64,000 bases of DNA from positions 6,678,531 to 6,742,530 of the forward strand of contig NZ_CP029188.1 in assembly GCF_003097515.1 (NCBI RefSeq). The letters run 5' to 3'. Position 1 is the stretch's first letter. Each line of letters starts with the position of its first letter. This stretch comes from Streptomyces tirandamycinicus. Lineage in GTDB: Bacteria > Actinomycetota > Actinomycetes > Streptomycetales > Streptomycetaceae. The position numbers were made by a program, and so were the translations under genes. Of this stretch, positions 26,198-36,960 are shown in pieces. The notes below the pieces were generated by a model. It ran no database searches. It was not told the origin of the DNA and saw only the letters and a list, made by a program, of their open reading frames with translations.

Positions 26198-26782
26198 ATG
26201 GCGGCATCGGGGGCGTCAGGGGCATCAGGGGCGTCAGGGGCATCGGGACGGCAGGGCCCGGACGAGGCGGCTCCGCGGGCGCCGGCCGGTGCCCCGAAGG
26301 CGGGCGCGACCGCGGCGGCCCGGCTCAAGGAGCGCATCTACGCGACCATCACGCTCACGGCCGTCGTGGTCGCCCTGTCCGAGACGGCGCACCCCGAGCA
26401 CCTGGAGTCCGCCCTCACGGTGGCCGTGACCGCGCTCGGGGTCTGGCTGGCGACCCTCGTCGCCGACGAGCAGGCGCACCGGGCGCTGACGGGGCGCGGC
26501 GCGACCCTCCGGGAGGTCCGTGCCGCGCTGTACGTCTCCAGCCCGCTGCTGCTCTCCGCCGTGGGGCCGCTCGTCCTGATCGGCGTCTCGGCGCTGGGAG
26601 TGCTGGAGCTGCAGGCGGCCCTGCTGCTGAGCGCGGCGGTCGCGGCGGCCACCCTGTTCGTGTGGGGCTGGCGGACCGGGCTGCGGATGGGGAACGGACC
26701 GCTGAGCGCCGTGGTCTCCGGGCTCGTCGACACCCTCATCGGGGTGAGCGTGATCGCGGTGAAACTGCTCGTGGGCCACTGA
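26198..26782 (+). CDS. Small integral membrane protein of unknown function
   Basis: This 194-residue protein starts with a low-complexity MAASGASGASGASGASG stretch encoded by a 9-base DNA repeat. An Ala-rich basic segment follows, then about four hydrophobic helices (around residues 48-62, 72-90, 112-135 and 138-158) and a last one near 172-190. HPEHLESALTVAVTALG and DEQAHRAL stand between helices. I recognise the type (VIT1/DUF-like four-helix actinobacterial membrane proteins) but cannot name a family. The start is ATG 26198 with GGTGAG close upstream. A possible terminator lies at 26893. Confidence 0.8.
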   Translation: MAASGASGASGASGASGRQGPDEAAPRAPAGAPKAGATAAARLKERIYATITLTAVVVALSETAHPEHLESALTVAVTALGVWLATLVADEQAHRALTGRGATLREVRAALYVSSPLLLSAVGPLVLIGVSALGVLELQAALLLSAAVAAATLFVWGWRTGLRMGNGPLSAVVSGLVDTLIGVSVIAVKLLVGH

Positions 26783-26892
26783 CGACGTATCGCGCGGCCA
26801 GGGACCGCAAGGCCCGCAAGGCCCGCGAGGCCCGCGCGGCCAGGGACCGCGAGGCACCGGAGGCGGCCCCGGCGGTGCGCACACCGGACATC

Positions 26893-26909
26893 CCGCCCTT
26901 GTCGGGCGG
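26893..26909 (+). terminator. Candidate terminator before mutA
   Basis: CCGCCC and GGGCGG pair around TTGTC, 111 bases after the membrane-protein stop. The stem is short (6 bp) and there is no U-tract. Confidence 0.4.
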
Positions 26910-26985
26910 TGGACGCGGCACCGAGTGCCAAATCAGCGAGCAAGGTCACAGCCGTCTCCTATCCTGCTCATCCGTAACCCTGCCC

Positions 26986-26991
26986 TAGCAT
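26986..26991 (+). promoter_or_regulatory. Candidate -10 box for a leaderless mutA transcript
   Basis: TAGCAT, then CCGAGC, then ATG at 26998. No Shine-Dalgarno precedes mutA. The -35 region is weak (TCCTGC at 18 bases). Confidence 0.4.
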
Positions 26992-26997
26992 CCGAGC

Positions 26998-28851
26998 ATG
27001 ACGGTTCTGCCTGATGACGGGCTCACGCTCGCCTCCGAGTTCCCCGACGCCACCCATGAGCAGTGGCAGCGCCTCGTCGAGGGTGTGCTGCGCAAATCGG
27101 GCAAGGACGTGCCGGGTTCGGCGGCGGAAGAGGCGCTGGCGACAGCCCTGGACGACGGGCTCGTGGCGAGCCCCCTCTACACCGCGCGGGACACCGCGCC
27201 CGACGCCGGCTACCCCGGCTTCGCGCCGTATCTGCGCGGCGGCCGGCCGGTCGGCGGCTGGGACGTGCGCCAGCGCCACGGGCGTCCGGAGGCCGACCGC
27301 ACCAACGAGGCGGTCCTCGCGGACCTCGAGAACGGCGTCACCTCGCTCTGGCTCACCGTCGGGGACGCCGGCGTGCCCGTCACGGGCCTCGCCCGGGCCC
27401 TCGACGGCGTCTACCTCGACCTCGCCCCGGTCGTCCTCGACGCCGGCCCGGACACCGCGGCCGCCGCCGGCGAGCTGCTGCGGCTCTACGAGGAGCGGGG
27501 CGTCCCCCGCGAGGAGGCGCGGGGCAACCTCGGCGCCGACCCGCTGGGCGTGTCCGCCCGCACCGGGCAACCCGTGGACGCCGAGGCGGCGGTGGAACTC
27601 GCCCGCCGCACCCACGACCGGTACCCGGCGCTGCGCGCGCTGACCGTCGACGCGCTGCCCTACCACGAGGCCGGGGCCTCCGCCGGGCAGGAGCTGGGCG
27701 CGTCGATCGCGACCGGCGTCGCCTACCTCCGGGCCCTCACCGCCGCCGGACTGGCGACCGGGGACGCCCTGCGCCAGCTGGAGTTCCGCTACGCCGCGAC
27801 CGCCGACCAGTTCCTCACCATCGCCAAACTGCGCGCCGCCCGCCGGCTGTGGGCGCGCGTCGCGGAGGCGTCCGGCGCCGCCGGGGACGCGGGTGCCGCC
27901 CAGCGGCAGCACGCCGTGACCTCGCCGGTGATGATGACCCGCCGCGACCCGTACGTGAACATGCTGCGCACCACCATCGCCTGCCTCGGCGCGGGCGTCG
28001 GCGGCGCGGACGCCGTGACCGTCCTGCCCTTCGACCACGAACTCGGCCTGCCGGACGCCTTCGCCCGCCGCATCGCCCGCAACACCTCCTCCATCCTGCT
28101 GGAGGAGTCGCACCTCGGCCGGGTCGCCGACCCCGCGGGCGGCTCCTGGTACGTCGAGCGGCTCACCGACGAACTCGCCCACGCCGCCTGGGCGTTCTTC
28201 CAGGAACTGGAGCGCGCCGGGGGTCAGGGCGAAGCCCTGCGCTCCGGCCTGGTCGGCGAGCGCATCGCCGCCACCTGGGCGGAGCGCAAGCGCGGGCTCG
28301 CCAAGCGCCGTGAACCCGTCACCGGTGTCAGCGAGTTCCCCTTCCTCGCCGAGAAGCCCGTCGAGCGCGAGCCCGCCCCCGGCGTGCCCCGCCCCGAGGG
28401 CGGGCTGCCCCGGGTGCGCCGCGACGAGGACTACGAGGCCCTGCGCGCCCGCTCCGACGCCCACCTGGCCGCGACCGGCGCCCGCCCCCGCGTGTTCCTC
28501 GCCGCGCTCGGCCCCGCCTCCGCGCACACCGCACGGGTCGCGTTCGCCTCGAACCTGTTCCAGGCCGGCGGCGTCGAACCGGTCCACGACCCGGTGACGG
28601 TCGACGCCGCCACCGCCGCGGCAGCCTTCGCCCGCAGCGGCGCCTCGGTCGCCTGCCTCTGCTCCAGCGACACGCTGTACGAGGAGCAGGCCGAGGAGGT
28701 CGCCGAGGCCCTCAGGTCCGCCGGTGCCCGTCAGGTCTTCCTCGCCGGCCGGCCCGGCGAGCACACCGGCGTCGACGCCTACGTCTTCACGGGCTGCGAC
28801 GCCGTCGGCGTGCTGTCCTCCGTTCTCGACCGCATGGGAGTGGCCCCGTGA
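26998..28851 (+). CDS. mutA: Methylmalonyl-CoA mutase small (beta) subunit
   Basis: This 617-residue non-catalytic partner of the B12-dependent mutase interconverts methylmalonyl-CoA and succinyl-CoA together with MutB. The TIM-barrel part shows [58 protein letters not shown] and [18 protein letters not shown]. The C-terminal Rossmann-like domain (about 490-617) lacks the DxHxxG cobalamin ligand motif, as expected for the small subunit. The stop overlaps the mutB start as GTGA, so the subunits are translationally coupled in equal amounts. The start ATG has no Shine-Dalgarno and is probably leaderless. Confidence 0.95.
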   Translation: MTVLPDDGLTLASEFPDATHEQWQRLVEGVLRKSGKDVPGSAAEEALATALDDGLVASPLYTARDTAPDAGYPGFAPYLRGGRPVGGWDVRQRHGRPEADRTNEAVLADLENGVTSLWLTVGDAGVPVTGLARALDGVYLDLAPVVLDAGPDTAAAAGELLRLYEERGVPREEARGNLGADPLGVSARTGQPVDAEAAVELARRTHDRYPALRALTVDALPYHEAGASAGQELGASIATGVAYLRALTAAGLATGDALRQLEFRYAATADQFLTIAKLRAARRLWARVAEASGAAGDAGAAQRQHAVTSPVMMTRRDPYVNMLRTTIACLGAGVGGADAVTVLPFDHELGLPDAFARRIARNTSSILLEESHLGRVADPAGGSWYVERLTDELAHAAWAFFQELERAGGQGEALRSGLVGERIAATWAERKRGLAKRREPVTGVSEFPFLAEKPVEREPAPGVPRPEGGLPRVRRDEDYEALRARSDAHLAATGARPRVFLAALGPASAHTARVAFASNLFQAGGVEPVHDPVTVDAATAAAAFARSGASVACLCSSDTLYEEQAEEVAEALRSAGARQVFLAGRPGEHTGVDAYVFTGCDAVGVLSSVLDRMGVAP

Positions 28852-31070
28852 ATGGCTCCGTGCCGCAGATCCCCGACTTCTCCGAGGTCGCCCTCGGCCC
28901 GGGCACCCCGGCCGCCGGGGCCACCGAGGAGCAGTGGCGCGCCGCCGTCAAGGAGCGCACCGGCAGCAGCGCCGACGACCTGGTCTGGGAGACACCGGAG
29001 GGCATCGGCGTCAAGCCGCTCTACACCGGCCGCGACCTGGAGGGCCTGGACTTCCTCGGCACGTACCCGGGCGTGGCGCCGTACCTGCGCGGCCCGTACC
29101 CCACCATGTACGTCAACCAGCCGTGGACGATCCGCCAGTACGCGGGCTTCTCCACCGCCGAGGAGTCCAACGCCTTCTACCGGCGCAACCTCGCCGCCGG
29201 CCAGAAGGGCCTGTCGGTCGCCTTCGACCTGCCCACGCACCGCGGCTACGACAGCGACCACCCGCGCGTCACCGGCGACGTCGGCATGGCGGGCGTCGCC
29301 ATCGACTCGATCTACGACATGCGGCAGCTCTTCGACGGCATCCCGCTGGACCGGATGACGGTGTCGATGACGATGAACGGCGCCGTGCTGCCGGTCCTCG
29401 CGCTCTACATCGTGGCGGCGGAGGAGCAGGGCGTACCGCCCGAGAAGCTGGCGGGGACCATCCAGAACGACATCCTCAAGGAGTTCATGGTCCGCAACAC
29501 CTACATCTACCCGCCGCGCCCCTCGATGCGGATCATCTCCGACATCTTCGCGTACACCTCGCAGCGGATGCCGCGGTACAACTCCATCTCCATCTCCGGC
29601 TACCACATCCAGGAGGCCGGTGCGACGGCCGACCTGGAGCTGGCGTACACCCTCGCCGACGGGGTGGAGTACCTGCGCGCCGGACGGGACGCGGGTCTCG
29701 ACGTGGACGCCTTCGCGCCGCGCCTGTCCTTCTTCTGGGCGATCGGCATGAACTTCTTCATGGAGGTCGCCAAGCTGCGCGCGGCGCGGCTGCTGTGGGC
29801 CAAACTGGTCAAGCAGTTCGACCCGAAGAACGCCAAGTCGCTGTCGCTGCGCACGCATTCGCAGACCTCCGGCTGGTCCCTCACCGCGCAGGACGTCTTC
29901 AACAACGTCACCCGCACCTGCGTGGAGGCCATGGCGGCGACCCAGGGCCACACCCAGTCCCTGCACACCAACGCCCTCGACGAGGCACTGGCGCTGCCCA
30001 CCGACTTCTCCGCCCGTATCGCCCGCAACACCCAGCTGGTGCTGCAGCAGGAGTCCGGCACCTGCCGGGTGATCGACCCCTGGGGCGGCAGCGCGTACGT
30101 CGAGAAGCTGACGTACGACCTCGCGCGCCGGGCCTGGCAGCACATCCGGGAGGTCGAGGCGGCCGGCGGCATGGCGCAGGCCATCGACGCCGGCATCCCC
30201 AAGCTGCGCGTGGAGGAGGCGGCGGCACGCACCCAGGCCCGGATCGACTCCGGGCGGCAGCCGGTCATCGGCGTCAACAAGTACCGCGTCGAGAGCGACG
30301 AGGCGATCGACGTCCTCAAGGTCGACAACTCCTCCGTGCGCGCACAGCAGATCGCCAAGCTGCGCCGGCTCCGCGAGGAGCGCGACGAGACCGCCTGCCG
30401 GGACGCGCTGCGCGCGCTGACCGAGGCCGCCGGACGGGCCTCCGGTGCCGGGCTCGACGGCAACCTGCTGGCGCTCGCAGTGAACGCGGCCCGGGCGAAG
30501 GCCACCGTCGGGGAGATCTCGGACGCCCTGGAGAAGGTGTACGGGCGGCACGCGGGCCAGATCCGTACCATCTCCGGCGTGTACCGCAACGAGGCAGGGG
30601 AGTCGCCGTCCGTGGAACGGACCAGGAGCCTGGTCGACCGCTTCGAGGAGGCGGAAGGCCGCCGTCCGCGCATCCTCGTCGCCAAGATGGGCCAGGACGG
30701 CCACGACCGCGGCCAGAAGGTGATCGCCTCGGCCTTCGCCGACCTGGGCTTCGACGTGGACGTCGGCCCGCTGTTCCAGACCCCGGCCGAGGTGGCCCGG
30801 CAGGCCGTGGAGGCGGACGTGCACGTCGTGGGCGTGTCGTCGCTCGCGGCCGGCCATCTCACCCTCGTCCCGGCGCTGCGCGAGCAGCTCGCCGAGGAGG
30901 GCCGCGAGGACATCATGATCGTCGTCGGCGGGGTGATCCCGCCGCAGGACGTGCCGACCCTGCTGGAGATGGGGGCGACGGCGGTCTTCCCGCCCGGCAC
31001 GGTCATCCCCGACGCCGCCCACGACCTGGTCGAGCGCCTGGGCGCGGCGCTGGGCCACGACGGGCTGTAG
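28848..31070 (+). CDS. mutB: Methylmalonyl-CoA mutase large (alpha) catalytic subunit
   Basis: This 740-residue adenosylcobalamin-dependent mutase links odd-chain and branched-chain acyl-CoA degradation, and polyketide extender supply, to the TCA cycle. Landmarks are [54 protein letters not shown] and [31 protein letters not shown] and [14 protein letters not shown] also match. The C-terminal B12 domain has the lower-ligand motif DGHDRG near residue 618, then [14 protein letters not shown]. The start is a GTG inside the mutA stop. meaB begins 6 bases downstream, completing the operon. Confidence 0.97.
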   Translation: MNGSVPQIPDFSEVALGPGTPAAGATEEQWRAAVKERTGSSADDLVWETPEGIGVKPLYTGRDLEGLDFLGTYPGVAPYLRGPYPTMYVNQPWTIRQYAGFSTAEESNAFYRRNLAAGQKGLSVAFDLPTHRGYDSDHPRVTGDVGMAGVAIDSIYDMRQLFDGIPLDRMTVSMTMNGAVLPVLALYIVAAEEQGVPPEKLAGTIQNDILKEFMVRNTYIYPPRPSMRIISDIFAYTSQRMPRYNSISISGYHIQEAGATADLELAYTLADGVEYLRAGRDAGLDVDAFAPRLSFFWAIGMNFFMEVAKLRAARLLWAKLVKQFDPKNAKSLSLRTHSQTSGWSLTAQDVFNNVTRTCVEAMAATQGHTQSLHTNALDEALALPTDFSARIARNTQLVLQQESGTCRVIDPWGGSAYVEKLTYDLARRAWQHIREVEAAGGMAQAIDAGIPKLRVEEAAARTQARIDSGRQPVIGVNKYRVESDEAIDVLKVDNSSVRAQQIAKLRRLREERDETACRDALRALTEAAGRASGAGLDGNLLALAVNAARAKATVGEISDALEKVYGRHAGQIRTISGVYRNEAGESPSVERTRSLVDRFEEAEGRRPRILVAKMGQDGHDRGQKVIASAFADLGFDVDVGPLFQTPAEVARQAVEADVHVVGVSSLAAGHLTLVPALREQLAEEGREDIMIVVGGVIPPQDVPTLLEMGATAVFPPGTVIPDAAHDLVERLGAALGHDGL

Positions 31071-31076
31071 CCGCGG

Positions 31077-32105
31077 ATGGCCAGGGAAATCGACGTCGAC
31101 GCGTACGCCAAGGGCGTGCTCGACGGGAAGCGGGCGGCCGTCGCCCGCGCCATCACGCTCGTCGAGTCCACCCGGCCCGACCACCGCGCCGCGGCCCAGC
31201 GGCTGCTGACCGAACTGCTGCCGCACAGCGGCGGCGCACGGCGGATCGGGGTCAGCGGAGTGCCGGGGGTGGGCAAGTCCACCTTCATCGACGCCTTCGG
31301 CACCATGCTGACCGGGATGGGGCACCGGGTCGCGGTGCTGGCCGTCGACCCGTCGTCCACCCGCACCGGCGGCTCCATCCTCGGCGACAAGACGAGGATG
31401 GAGCGGCTGGCCGTCGACCCCGCCGCCTTCGTCCGGCCGTCGCCGTCGGCCGGCACCCTGGGCGGGGTGGCCAAGGCCACCCGCGAGTCCATGGTGGTGA
31501 TGGAGGCGGCCGGGTACGACGTGGTCCTGGTGGAGACCGTCGGCGTCGGCCAGTCCGAGACGGCCGTCGCCGGGATGGTCGACTCCTTCCTGCTGCTCAC
31601 CCTCGCCCGGACCGGCGACCAGCTCCAGGGCATCAAGAAGGGCGTCCTGGAACTGGCGGACGTCCTGGCGGTCAACAAGGCCGACGGCCCGCACGAGCGC
31701 GACGCCCGCGCCGCGGCGCGGGAACTGGCCGGTGCACTGCGGCTGATGCGTCCCCACGGTCTCAGCTCCGCCGGGCCTGGGGACACCCCGTCGGCCGACG
31801 CCGCCTGGACCCCGCCGGTGCTGAGTTGCAGCGCGCGGGAGTCCAGTGGGCTGGACACGGTCTGGGACCGGCTGGAGCAGCACCGCGCCCTGCTCGACGC
31901 GGGCGGGCGCCTCGCCGCCAAACGCCGTGAGCAGCAGGTCGACTGGGCCTGGGCGATGGTGCGGGACGAACTCCTCGGCCGTCTCCGCTCCCATCCGGCG
32001 GTACGGGCCCTCGGCCCCGTCCTCGAACAGCAGGTCCGCGACGGCGAACTGACCGCGACCCTCGCGGCGGAACGCATCCTGGAGGCGTTCGCGCGGGAGG
32101 CGTGA
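31077..32105 (+). CDS. meaB: MeaB/ArgK-type GTPase, methylmalonyl-CoA mutase chaperone
   Basis: This 342-residue G3E-family GTPase protects and reloads the mutase with adenosylcobalamin. Walker [10 protein letters not shown] is near residue 60, followed by [20 protein letters not shown] and the switch and ESVGVGQSE-like segment [16 protein letters not shown]. The guanine-specificity motif NKADG is in [14 protein letters not shown]. The DNA of the last third has a Ser/Pro-rich insert near [15 protein letters not shown]. It starts 6 bases after mutB, so it is cotranscribed and coupled. Such coupling with mutAB makes a MeaB function more likely than a general ArgK kinase. Confidence 0.95.
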   Translation: MAREIDVDAYAKGVLDGKRAAVARAITLVESTRPDHRAAAQRLLTELLPHSGGARRIGVSGVPGVGKSTFIDAFGTMLTGMGHRVAVLAVDPSSTRTGGSILGDKTRMERLAVDPAAFVRPSPSAGTLGGVAKATRESMVVMEAAGYDVVLVETVGVGQSETAVAGMVDSFLLLTLARTGDQLQGIKKGVLELADVLAVNKADGPHERDARAAARELAGALRLMRPHGLSSAGPGDTPSADAAWTPPVLSCSARESSGLDTVWDRLEQHRALLDAGGRLAAKRREQQVDWAWAMVRDELLGRLRSHPAVRALGPVLEQQVRDGELTATLAAERILEAFAREA

Positions 32106-32405
32106 GCGGGGCCGCACGCCGGTGCGCCGAGCGAAGGGGCGGGGGGCCGGTGTGCGCGGGTGACGGTGCGGCTGGGGCGTGAGGTGCGCGCGGGGTGTGC
32201 GGCGGGCACGGGTGTGCGTGCGCGGGGTGCGTTGAGCGCCGCGGTGTGCTGTGCGCGCGCGGGGCAGCCGCGGTGCGGATGCGGATGCGGATGCGGGTAC
32301 GGATGCGGGTACGGGTACGGGTACGGGTACGGGTACGGATGCCGCCGCGGGTGCCGTGGCGCGGGTCCCACCCCGGGCACGCCCGTCCGGACCGGGCGAA
32401 CACCG
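32106..32405. other. Convergent intergenic region with GCGGGTAC/GCGGAT repeats
   Basis: A 300-base gap between meaB and the leftward lipid-kinase gene. GTGCGC-rich sequence is followed by a hexamer array (GCGGAT then GGGTAC) at about 32274-32341. CGCCCG/CGGGCG at 32380-32398 is a weak candidate terminator for the leftward gene. No gene was seen. Confidence 0.6.
32274..32341. repeat. Hexamer microsatellite
   Basis: About eleven tandem 6-base units alternate between GCGGAT and GGGTAC (GCGGATGCGGATGCGGGTAC at the start). Non-coding. Confidence 0.9.
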
Positions 32406-33716
32406 TCAGCGCGCCAGGGCCAGCATCACCAGCCGGCGCCACTTCAGCCGGGGCCGGGCGGGAGGGACACCGGGCCGGTGGCGGGGGACGCGGACCCGCA
32501 GGGCGCCGGGCCTGACGGTGCAGCGCACCGGGACGGGCATCGTCACCGCCTCCCCGTCCACGCCGACCCGGACCTCCGGCGCGTCTGCGTCGACGACGAC
32601 CTCGCGGGCGGTGAGCGCCGTGAACCCGGGCGAGCGTTCGCCGCGCAGCAGCCCGGCGGCCTGGGCGGCGCTGTCGACGGTGACGCCCAGGACGCCCAGG
32701 ACGCCGCGGTCGAGGCGGTCCCGGCGCGCGACCGAGGCCCGATCCCCGGCGCGGTAGGGGTTGTTGCTCACCAGGACCGCCTGCGGGGAGGACAGTGTCG
32801 TCCCCGCAGCCCGCACCGTGAGCCGCGGACCCGCGCGGTGTGTCAGCACGTCGGGGAACAGGTCCAGGGTGGTGCCGACCTTGTCGTCGCGGTACGCGTC
32901 GCTCTGCACGACCAGCGCATAGGCCCCGAACGAGGCGTTGTTGACGAAGACCCGGTCTCCGGCGGTGCCGAGGTCGACGGTGAGCTCGACCCCGTCGGTC
33001 AGGGCGTCCAGCGCCTTCGACGGGTCGTCGCGGTCGAGTCCCAGATCCAGGGCGAAGTGGTTGCGCGTGCCCGCCGGTACCACCATGAACGGCACGCCCC
33101 GCTCCGCCGCGACCCCCGCCACCAGCGCCTGCGTACCGTCACCGCCGGCCACCCCCAGCAGGTCGGCACCGGCCGCGACGGCTTCCCGTGCCACGGCCGC
33201 GACATCGCTCGGGTGGTCCGGGTCCAGCAGGAAGACCTCCGCCCCCGCCCGCTCGGCCTTCTCCTCCAGCCCGAAGCTGCGCACCTTTCCGCCACCGGAG
33301 CGCGGGTTCATGATCAGGAACGGTCGTGCGGGACGCCGTACCGCAACCCCCGGCCGGGCCTTGTGCCGGGCGTCCAGGGCGAGCGCCTCCCATCCGGCGG
33401 AGGCGGCCACCGCCCCGAGGGCGAGGCACAGCACCATGACCCACAGCACGCCTGATTGGACCTGCAGCCAGATCACGGTCAGCGGGGCGGCGAGCGCCAG
33501 CAGAACCGCCAGCACCCGTACGGCTCCCCGCCGGGTCAGCGCCCACCAGAGAGCAGCCGCCGTCACCGCCGTTCCGGCGAGTACCAGCAGCACCATCGCG
33601 ACACCGCCGAGCCCGGAGGCCACCAGCAGCACCACGACGGCGGCCGCCGCGAGGACCGCCAGCCGCGCACTCCACCGCTGGGCCCGGACCGCCCGCGTCC
33701 TGCCGTCGTCGACCAT
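32406..33716 (-). CDS. Diacylglycerol-kinase-type lipid kinase with N-terminal membrane helices
   Basis: This 436-residue protein has a DAGK catalytic domain that phosphorylates diacylglycerol or a related lipid. Three to four hydrophobic helices fill residues 18-110. The kinase domain follows with FLIMNPRSGGGKVRSFGLE, the nucleotide loop VAGGDGTQALVAG near residue 192 and PAGTRNHFALDLGLDRDDP. The C-terminal beta sandwich contains FVNNASFGAYALVVQS and VGVDGEAVTM. Membrane helices fused to a DAGK domain are a common actinobacterial form. ATG 33716 has GGAGG four bases upstream; an earlier start would add a repeat-encoded extension. Convergent with meaB. Confidence 0.92.
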   Translation of the reverse strand: MVDDGRTRAVRAQRWSARLAVLAAAAVVVLLVASGLGGVAMVLLVLAGTAVTAAALWWALTRRGAVRVLAVLLALAAPLTVIWLQVQSGVLWVMVLCLALGAVAASAGWEALALDARHKARPGVAVRRPARPFLIMNPRSGGGKVRSFGLEEKAERAGAEVFLLDPDHPSDVAAVAREAVAAGADLLGVAGGDGTQALVAGVAAERGVPFMVVPAGTRNHFALDLGLDRDDPSKALDALTDGVELTVDLGTAGDRVFVNNASFGAYALVVQSDAYRDDKVGTTLDLFPDVLTHRAGPRLTVRAAGTTLSSPQAVLVSNNPYRAGDRASVARRDRLDRGVLGVLGVTVDSAAQAAGLLRGERSPGFTALTAREVVVDADAPEVRVGVDGEAVTMPVPVRCTVRPGALRVRVPRHRPGVPPARPRLKWRRLVMLALAR

Positions 33717-34182
33717 GGCACCTCCGGTCCGTATCCCTTCCCGGCCCACCGGGTCCCTCCTCGTCCCACCGGGTCCCTCCTCGTCCCCCCGGTCGCTCCT
33801 CGTCTCCCAGGTCGCCCTCGTCCGTCGAGGCCGCTCCTCGTCCGGCCGGGTTCCTCCGGCAAGTCCCTGCTCGTCTCTCCTACCGCCATTGCACAACCGC
33901 ACGGAGGGCGCCGCCTCTCCGACCGCCCCGCGGCCGCGTCCTTTGGGTACGAGGCGGGGTACGGGGCCGTCCGGTGGCGGCCCCGTACTCCCGCCCCGTG
34001 CGCGGGCCCGTTCACGGCCCCGAACGCCGCTCCGTACGCCGCCCCGTACGCCCGCCCCGTACGCCGCTCCGTACGGGGCCCGTTCACGGTCCGTCCGCTG
34101 CCGGGGACGGCGGCCGTTGGCGATCATGAAAGGGCGCTGGGATCATGAAGGCCGACGAACGGACGGCACGGCGGTGGAACCC
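33717..34182. other. Divergent intergenic region with CCTCGTCCC repeats
   Basis: This 466-base region lies between the lipid kinase and the LAL regulator. At about 33741-33835, ACCGGGTCCCTCCTCGTCCC is repeated with variation. At 34018-34078, GCCGCTCCGTAC/GCCGCCCCGTAC units recur. No gene-like frame was seen and promoters are not recognisable. Confidence 0.6.
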
Positions 34183-36960
34183 ATGGCCGAGGACGCCCAG
34201 CTGCACCCCAGCGGCGACCCGCTGCTGGCCGCGAAGTTCGCGGTACCCGCCGTACCGCCTGCCTTCGTGGCCCGGCAGCGCCTGCTGGACAGGCTCGCCG
34301 AGGGAGCCCGGGGGCCCCTCACGGTGATCACGGGGCCCGCGGGCGCGGGCAAGACCACCCTCGCCGCCTCCTGGCGCGAGGCGGACCTGGCGCCCGGCCC
34401 GGTGGTCTGGCTCACGGTGGAGAGCGACGACAACGCGCCGGGCGTGTTCTGGGCCTATGTCCTCGGCGCCTTCCGCTACCACCGGGTGCCCCTCCCGGAC
34501 GGCGTCGGCAGCCCGTCGAGCGCCGACAACGTGGACCACTCGCTGATCGTGCGGCTGGCCGGCGCCCTCGCCCAGCTGCCCGAGCCGGTGGTGCTGGTCC
34601 TCGACGGGCTGGAACACGCCGGGGGCCACGGCATCGCCGCCGAGCTGGACTTCGTCCTCGCCCACGCCGGACCGTCCCTGCGGCTGGTCCTCATCGGGCG
34701 GGTCGATCCCGCGCTGCCCCTGCACCGCTACCGGGCCGAGGCGCGGGTCTGCGAGATCCGCGGGTCCGAACTGGCGTTCACCCCGCGGGAGACGGCGCAG
34801 CTGCTCCGCTGCCACGGTCTCACTCCCTCCCGCGAGAGCGTCGGCGTCCTCACCGAGCGCACCCAGGGCTGGGCCGCCGGGCTCCGGCTGTGCGCCCTGG
34901 CGATGCAGCGGGCCGAGGACGCCGAGCACTTCGCCCAGTCCTTCGCGGCCTCGCAGAACGCCGTCTCCGACTACCTCACGGCCGAGGTCCTGGCGGCCCA
35001 GCCGGCGGCCACACAGGACCTGCTCGTCCGCACCAGCATCCTCTCCCACGTCCACCCGGGGCTCGCCGACGCCCTCACCGGACGGGACGACGGCGCACGC
35101 ATCCTCGGCGGGCTCGTCCGCGACAACGCCTTCGTGGAGCCGATCGGCGACACCTCCTGGTACCGCTGCCACCCGCTGTTCGCCGAGGTGCTCCGCGCCC
35201 ATCTGCGCAGCCGCAGCCCGGCGCTCGCCGCGCCGCTGCACCGCGAGGCGGCATGCTGGCTCGGCGCGCACGACCGGCTGACCGACGCGATCGAGCACGC
35301 GGCCGCGGCGGACGACTGGCCGTACGCCGCCGGTCTGCTCGTCGACCGGCTCGCCACCGGACGCCTCCTCACCGGACCGGAAGGCCCACGCCTCGAACGA
35401 CTGTTCAGCTCGATGCCGGACGGCCTGCCCGGCACCGCACCCGCCCTCGCCGCGGCCGCCTGCGCCCTCGCCCGCGGGGACGCCGCCGCCGGGCGCAAGC
35501 ACCTCGCGGGCGCCCGCCCGGGCCGCGACGCCGCACCCGAGGTCCTGCTCACCCGGGCCCTGCTGGGACTCCTCACCGGCGCGGACACCGGGACCGGCAG
35601 CACGGCCCCCCGGACCCCCGCCCCCGCCGGGGGCGGCGACGGCCGGACGCCGCCCACGGAGGGATGGGACCCGGACCGCGGGACACCGGACCCGGACCGT
35701 GCGACGCCGGACCCGGACCGCGAGGTACGGGCGCTGATGGACCGGGTGGACCGAGCACTGCTCACCCGGCACCCCGAGATCGAGGCGCTCCGGCGGTACG
35801 GCCGGGGCCGCGCCCTCCTCGCCGCGGGGCACGGGTCCGAGGCACGGAAGGCGTTCGCCGCGGCCCTCGCCGCGGCGGCGGACGAGCAGACCTGGACGGT
35901 CCGCTACCACTGCCTCGGCGCGCTGGCCCTGTCCGAGGCCGTCGACGGACTGCTGCGGGAGGCCGAGGCGCACGCCAGGGACGGCCTCAAGGCCGCCGAG
36001 GAGCACGGCATTCCCCTCGACCGGCGTACGGCACGCTGCCACCTCGCACTCGCCGCGGTCGCCGCCGACCGCGGCGACCTCGCGGGCGCCGGCCGTTACC
36101 TCGCCGCCGCCCGTGCCCACGCGACGGCCCACGACGTACCGGCCGCCGCCGAGGCCGCGGTGCTGCGCTCCCGTCTCGAACTCGCCCACGGGCGCGCGAC
36201 GGCGGCGCTGTCCGCGCTCGACGACGTACCCGTCTCGGCCGACGGCCCGGCCCGCGCCGGGGGAGAGGCGGCCGGGCGCATCGCGGTGGCCCGATGCTCG
36301 GTCCATCTGGCACGAGGTGACCCGGCGGCCGCGCTCGCCGCACTCGGCGAGGCGCCCACGGGCGGCCCCGCCGTCGCCGTCGCCACTGCCGCCGCCCGGC
36401 TCGCCGCAGGAGACGCCGAACCGGCGCGCCGGCTGCTCGCCGGGCTCCCCGGCGGCGAGCGGGTCCCTCCCGCGGTCCGGGTCCGCGCACAGCTCCTCGA
36501 AGCCCGGTCGGCGGCGGTCGAGGGGGACACCGCGAGGGCCGTGCCGCTCGTCGCCGCTGCCGTGCGCACCGCGCGGCCGCACGGACTGCGCGCCCCGTTC
36601 ACCGAGGCCGGACCGTGGCTGCGGCACCTGCTCGCCCGCGCGCCCGGACTCGCCGACGCCGGGGCCTGGCTGACGGGACGGTCCGCGGACGCGGAGAAGC
36701 GGTCCGGTCGGGGCACCGCAACCCGCTCCGGGCCGGAGGACGCGGCAGCCGGGGCCCCTCTGCTCGTCGAACAGCTCAGCCCCCGAGAGCGCGACGTGCT
36801 GCGGTGCGCCGCCCAGACGATGTCGACCGACGAGATCGCCGCCGAGCTGTTCCTGTCCGTCAACACCGTCAAGACGCATCTGAAGAGCGTCTACCGCAAG
36901 CTGTCGGTCTCCCGCCGCAGCGAGGCGGTACGCCGCGCCCGGGACATCGGCCTGCTCTGA
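34183..36960 (+). CDS. LAL-type (MalT-like) LuxR-family transcriptional regulator
   Basis: This 925-residue STAND-ATPase regulator has a Walker A GPAGAGKTTLAASW near residue 51 and a Walker-B-like VVLVLDGLEH near 145. Long tetratricopeptide-like helical arrays follow (about 330-820). A GerE/LuxR helix-turn-helix occupies residues about 862-925 (LSPRERDVLRCAAQ, EIAAELFLSVNTVKTHL). These proteins sense a small inducer and activate nearby pathways, often secondary metabolism. The middle contains a Pro/Asp-rich insert with duplicated DPDR (about 485-520). ATG 34183 (after GGTGGAACCC) is preferred; an in-frame ATG at 34126 is possible. No clear target is next to it. Confidence 0.9.
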   Translation: MAEDAQLHPSGDPLLAAKFAVPAVPPAFVARQRLLDRLAEGARGPLTVITGPAGAGKTTLAASWREADLAPGPVVWLTVESDDNAPGVFWAYVLGAFRYHRVPLPDGVGSPSSADNVDHSLIVRLAGALAQLPEPVVLVLDGLEHAGGHGIAAELDFVLAHAGPSLRLVLIGRVDPALPLHRYRAEARVCEIRGSELAFTPRETAQLLRCHGLTPSRESVGVLTERTQGWAAGLRLCALAMQRAEDAEHFAQSFAASQNAVSDYLTAEVLAAQPAATQDLLVRTSILSHVHPGLADALTGRDDGARILGGLVRDNAFVEPIGDTSWYRCHPLFAEVLRAHLRSRSPALAAPLHREAACWLGAHDRLTDAIEHAAAADDWPYAAGLLVDRLATGRLLTGPEGPRLERLFSSMPDGLPGTAPALAAAACALARGDAAAGRKHLAGARPGRDAAPEVLLTRALLGLLTGADTGTGSTAPRTPAPAGGGDGRTPPTEGWDPDRGTPDPDRATPDPDREVRALMDRVDRALLTRHPEIEALRRYGRGRALLAAGHGSEARKAFAAALAAAADEQTWTVRYHCLGALALSEAVDGLLREAEAHARDGLKAAEEHGIPLDRRTARCHLALAAVAADRGDLAGAGRYLAAARAHATAHDVPAAAEAAVLRSRLELAHGRATAALSALDDVPVSADGPARAGGEAAGRIAVARCSVHLARGDPAAALAALGEAPTGGPAVAVATAAARLAAGDAEPARRLLAGLPGGERVPPAVRVRAQLLEARSAAVEGDTARAVPLVAAAVRTARPHGLRAPFTEAGPWLRHLLARAPGLADAGAWLTGRSADAEKRSGRGTATRSGPEDAAAGAPLLVEQLSPRERDVLRCAAQTMSTDEIAAELFLSVNTVKTHLKSVYRKLSVSRRSEAVRRARDIGLL

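Noticed and set aside
33717-34127. N-terminal extension of the lipid kinase
   Set aside because: The extension is encoded by intergenic repeats (RRDPVG-type) and the ATG at 33716 has its own GGAGG.
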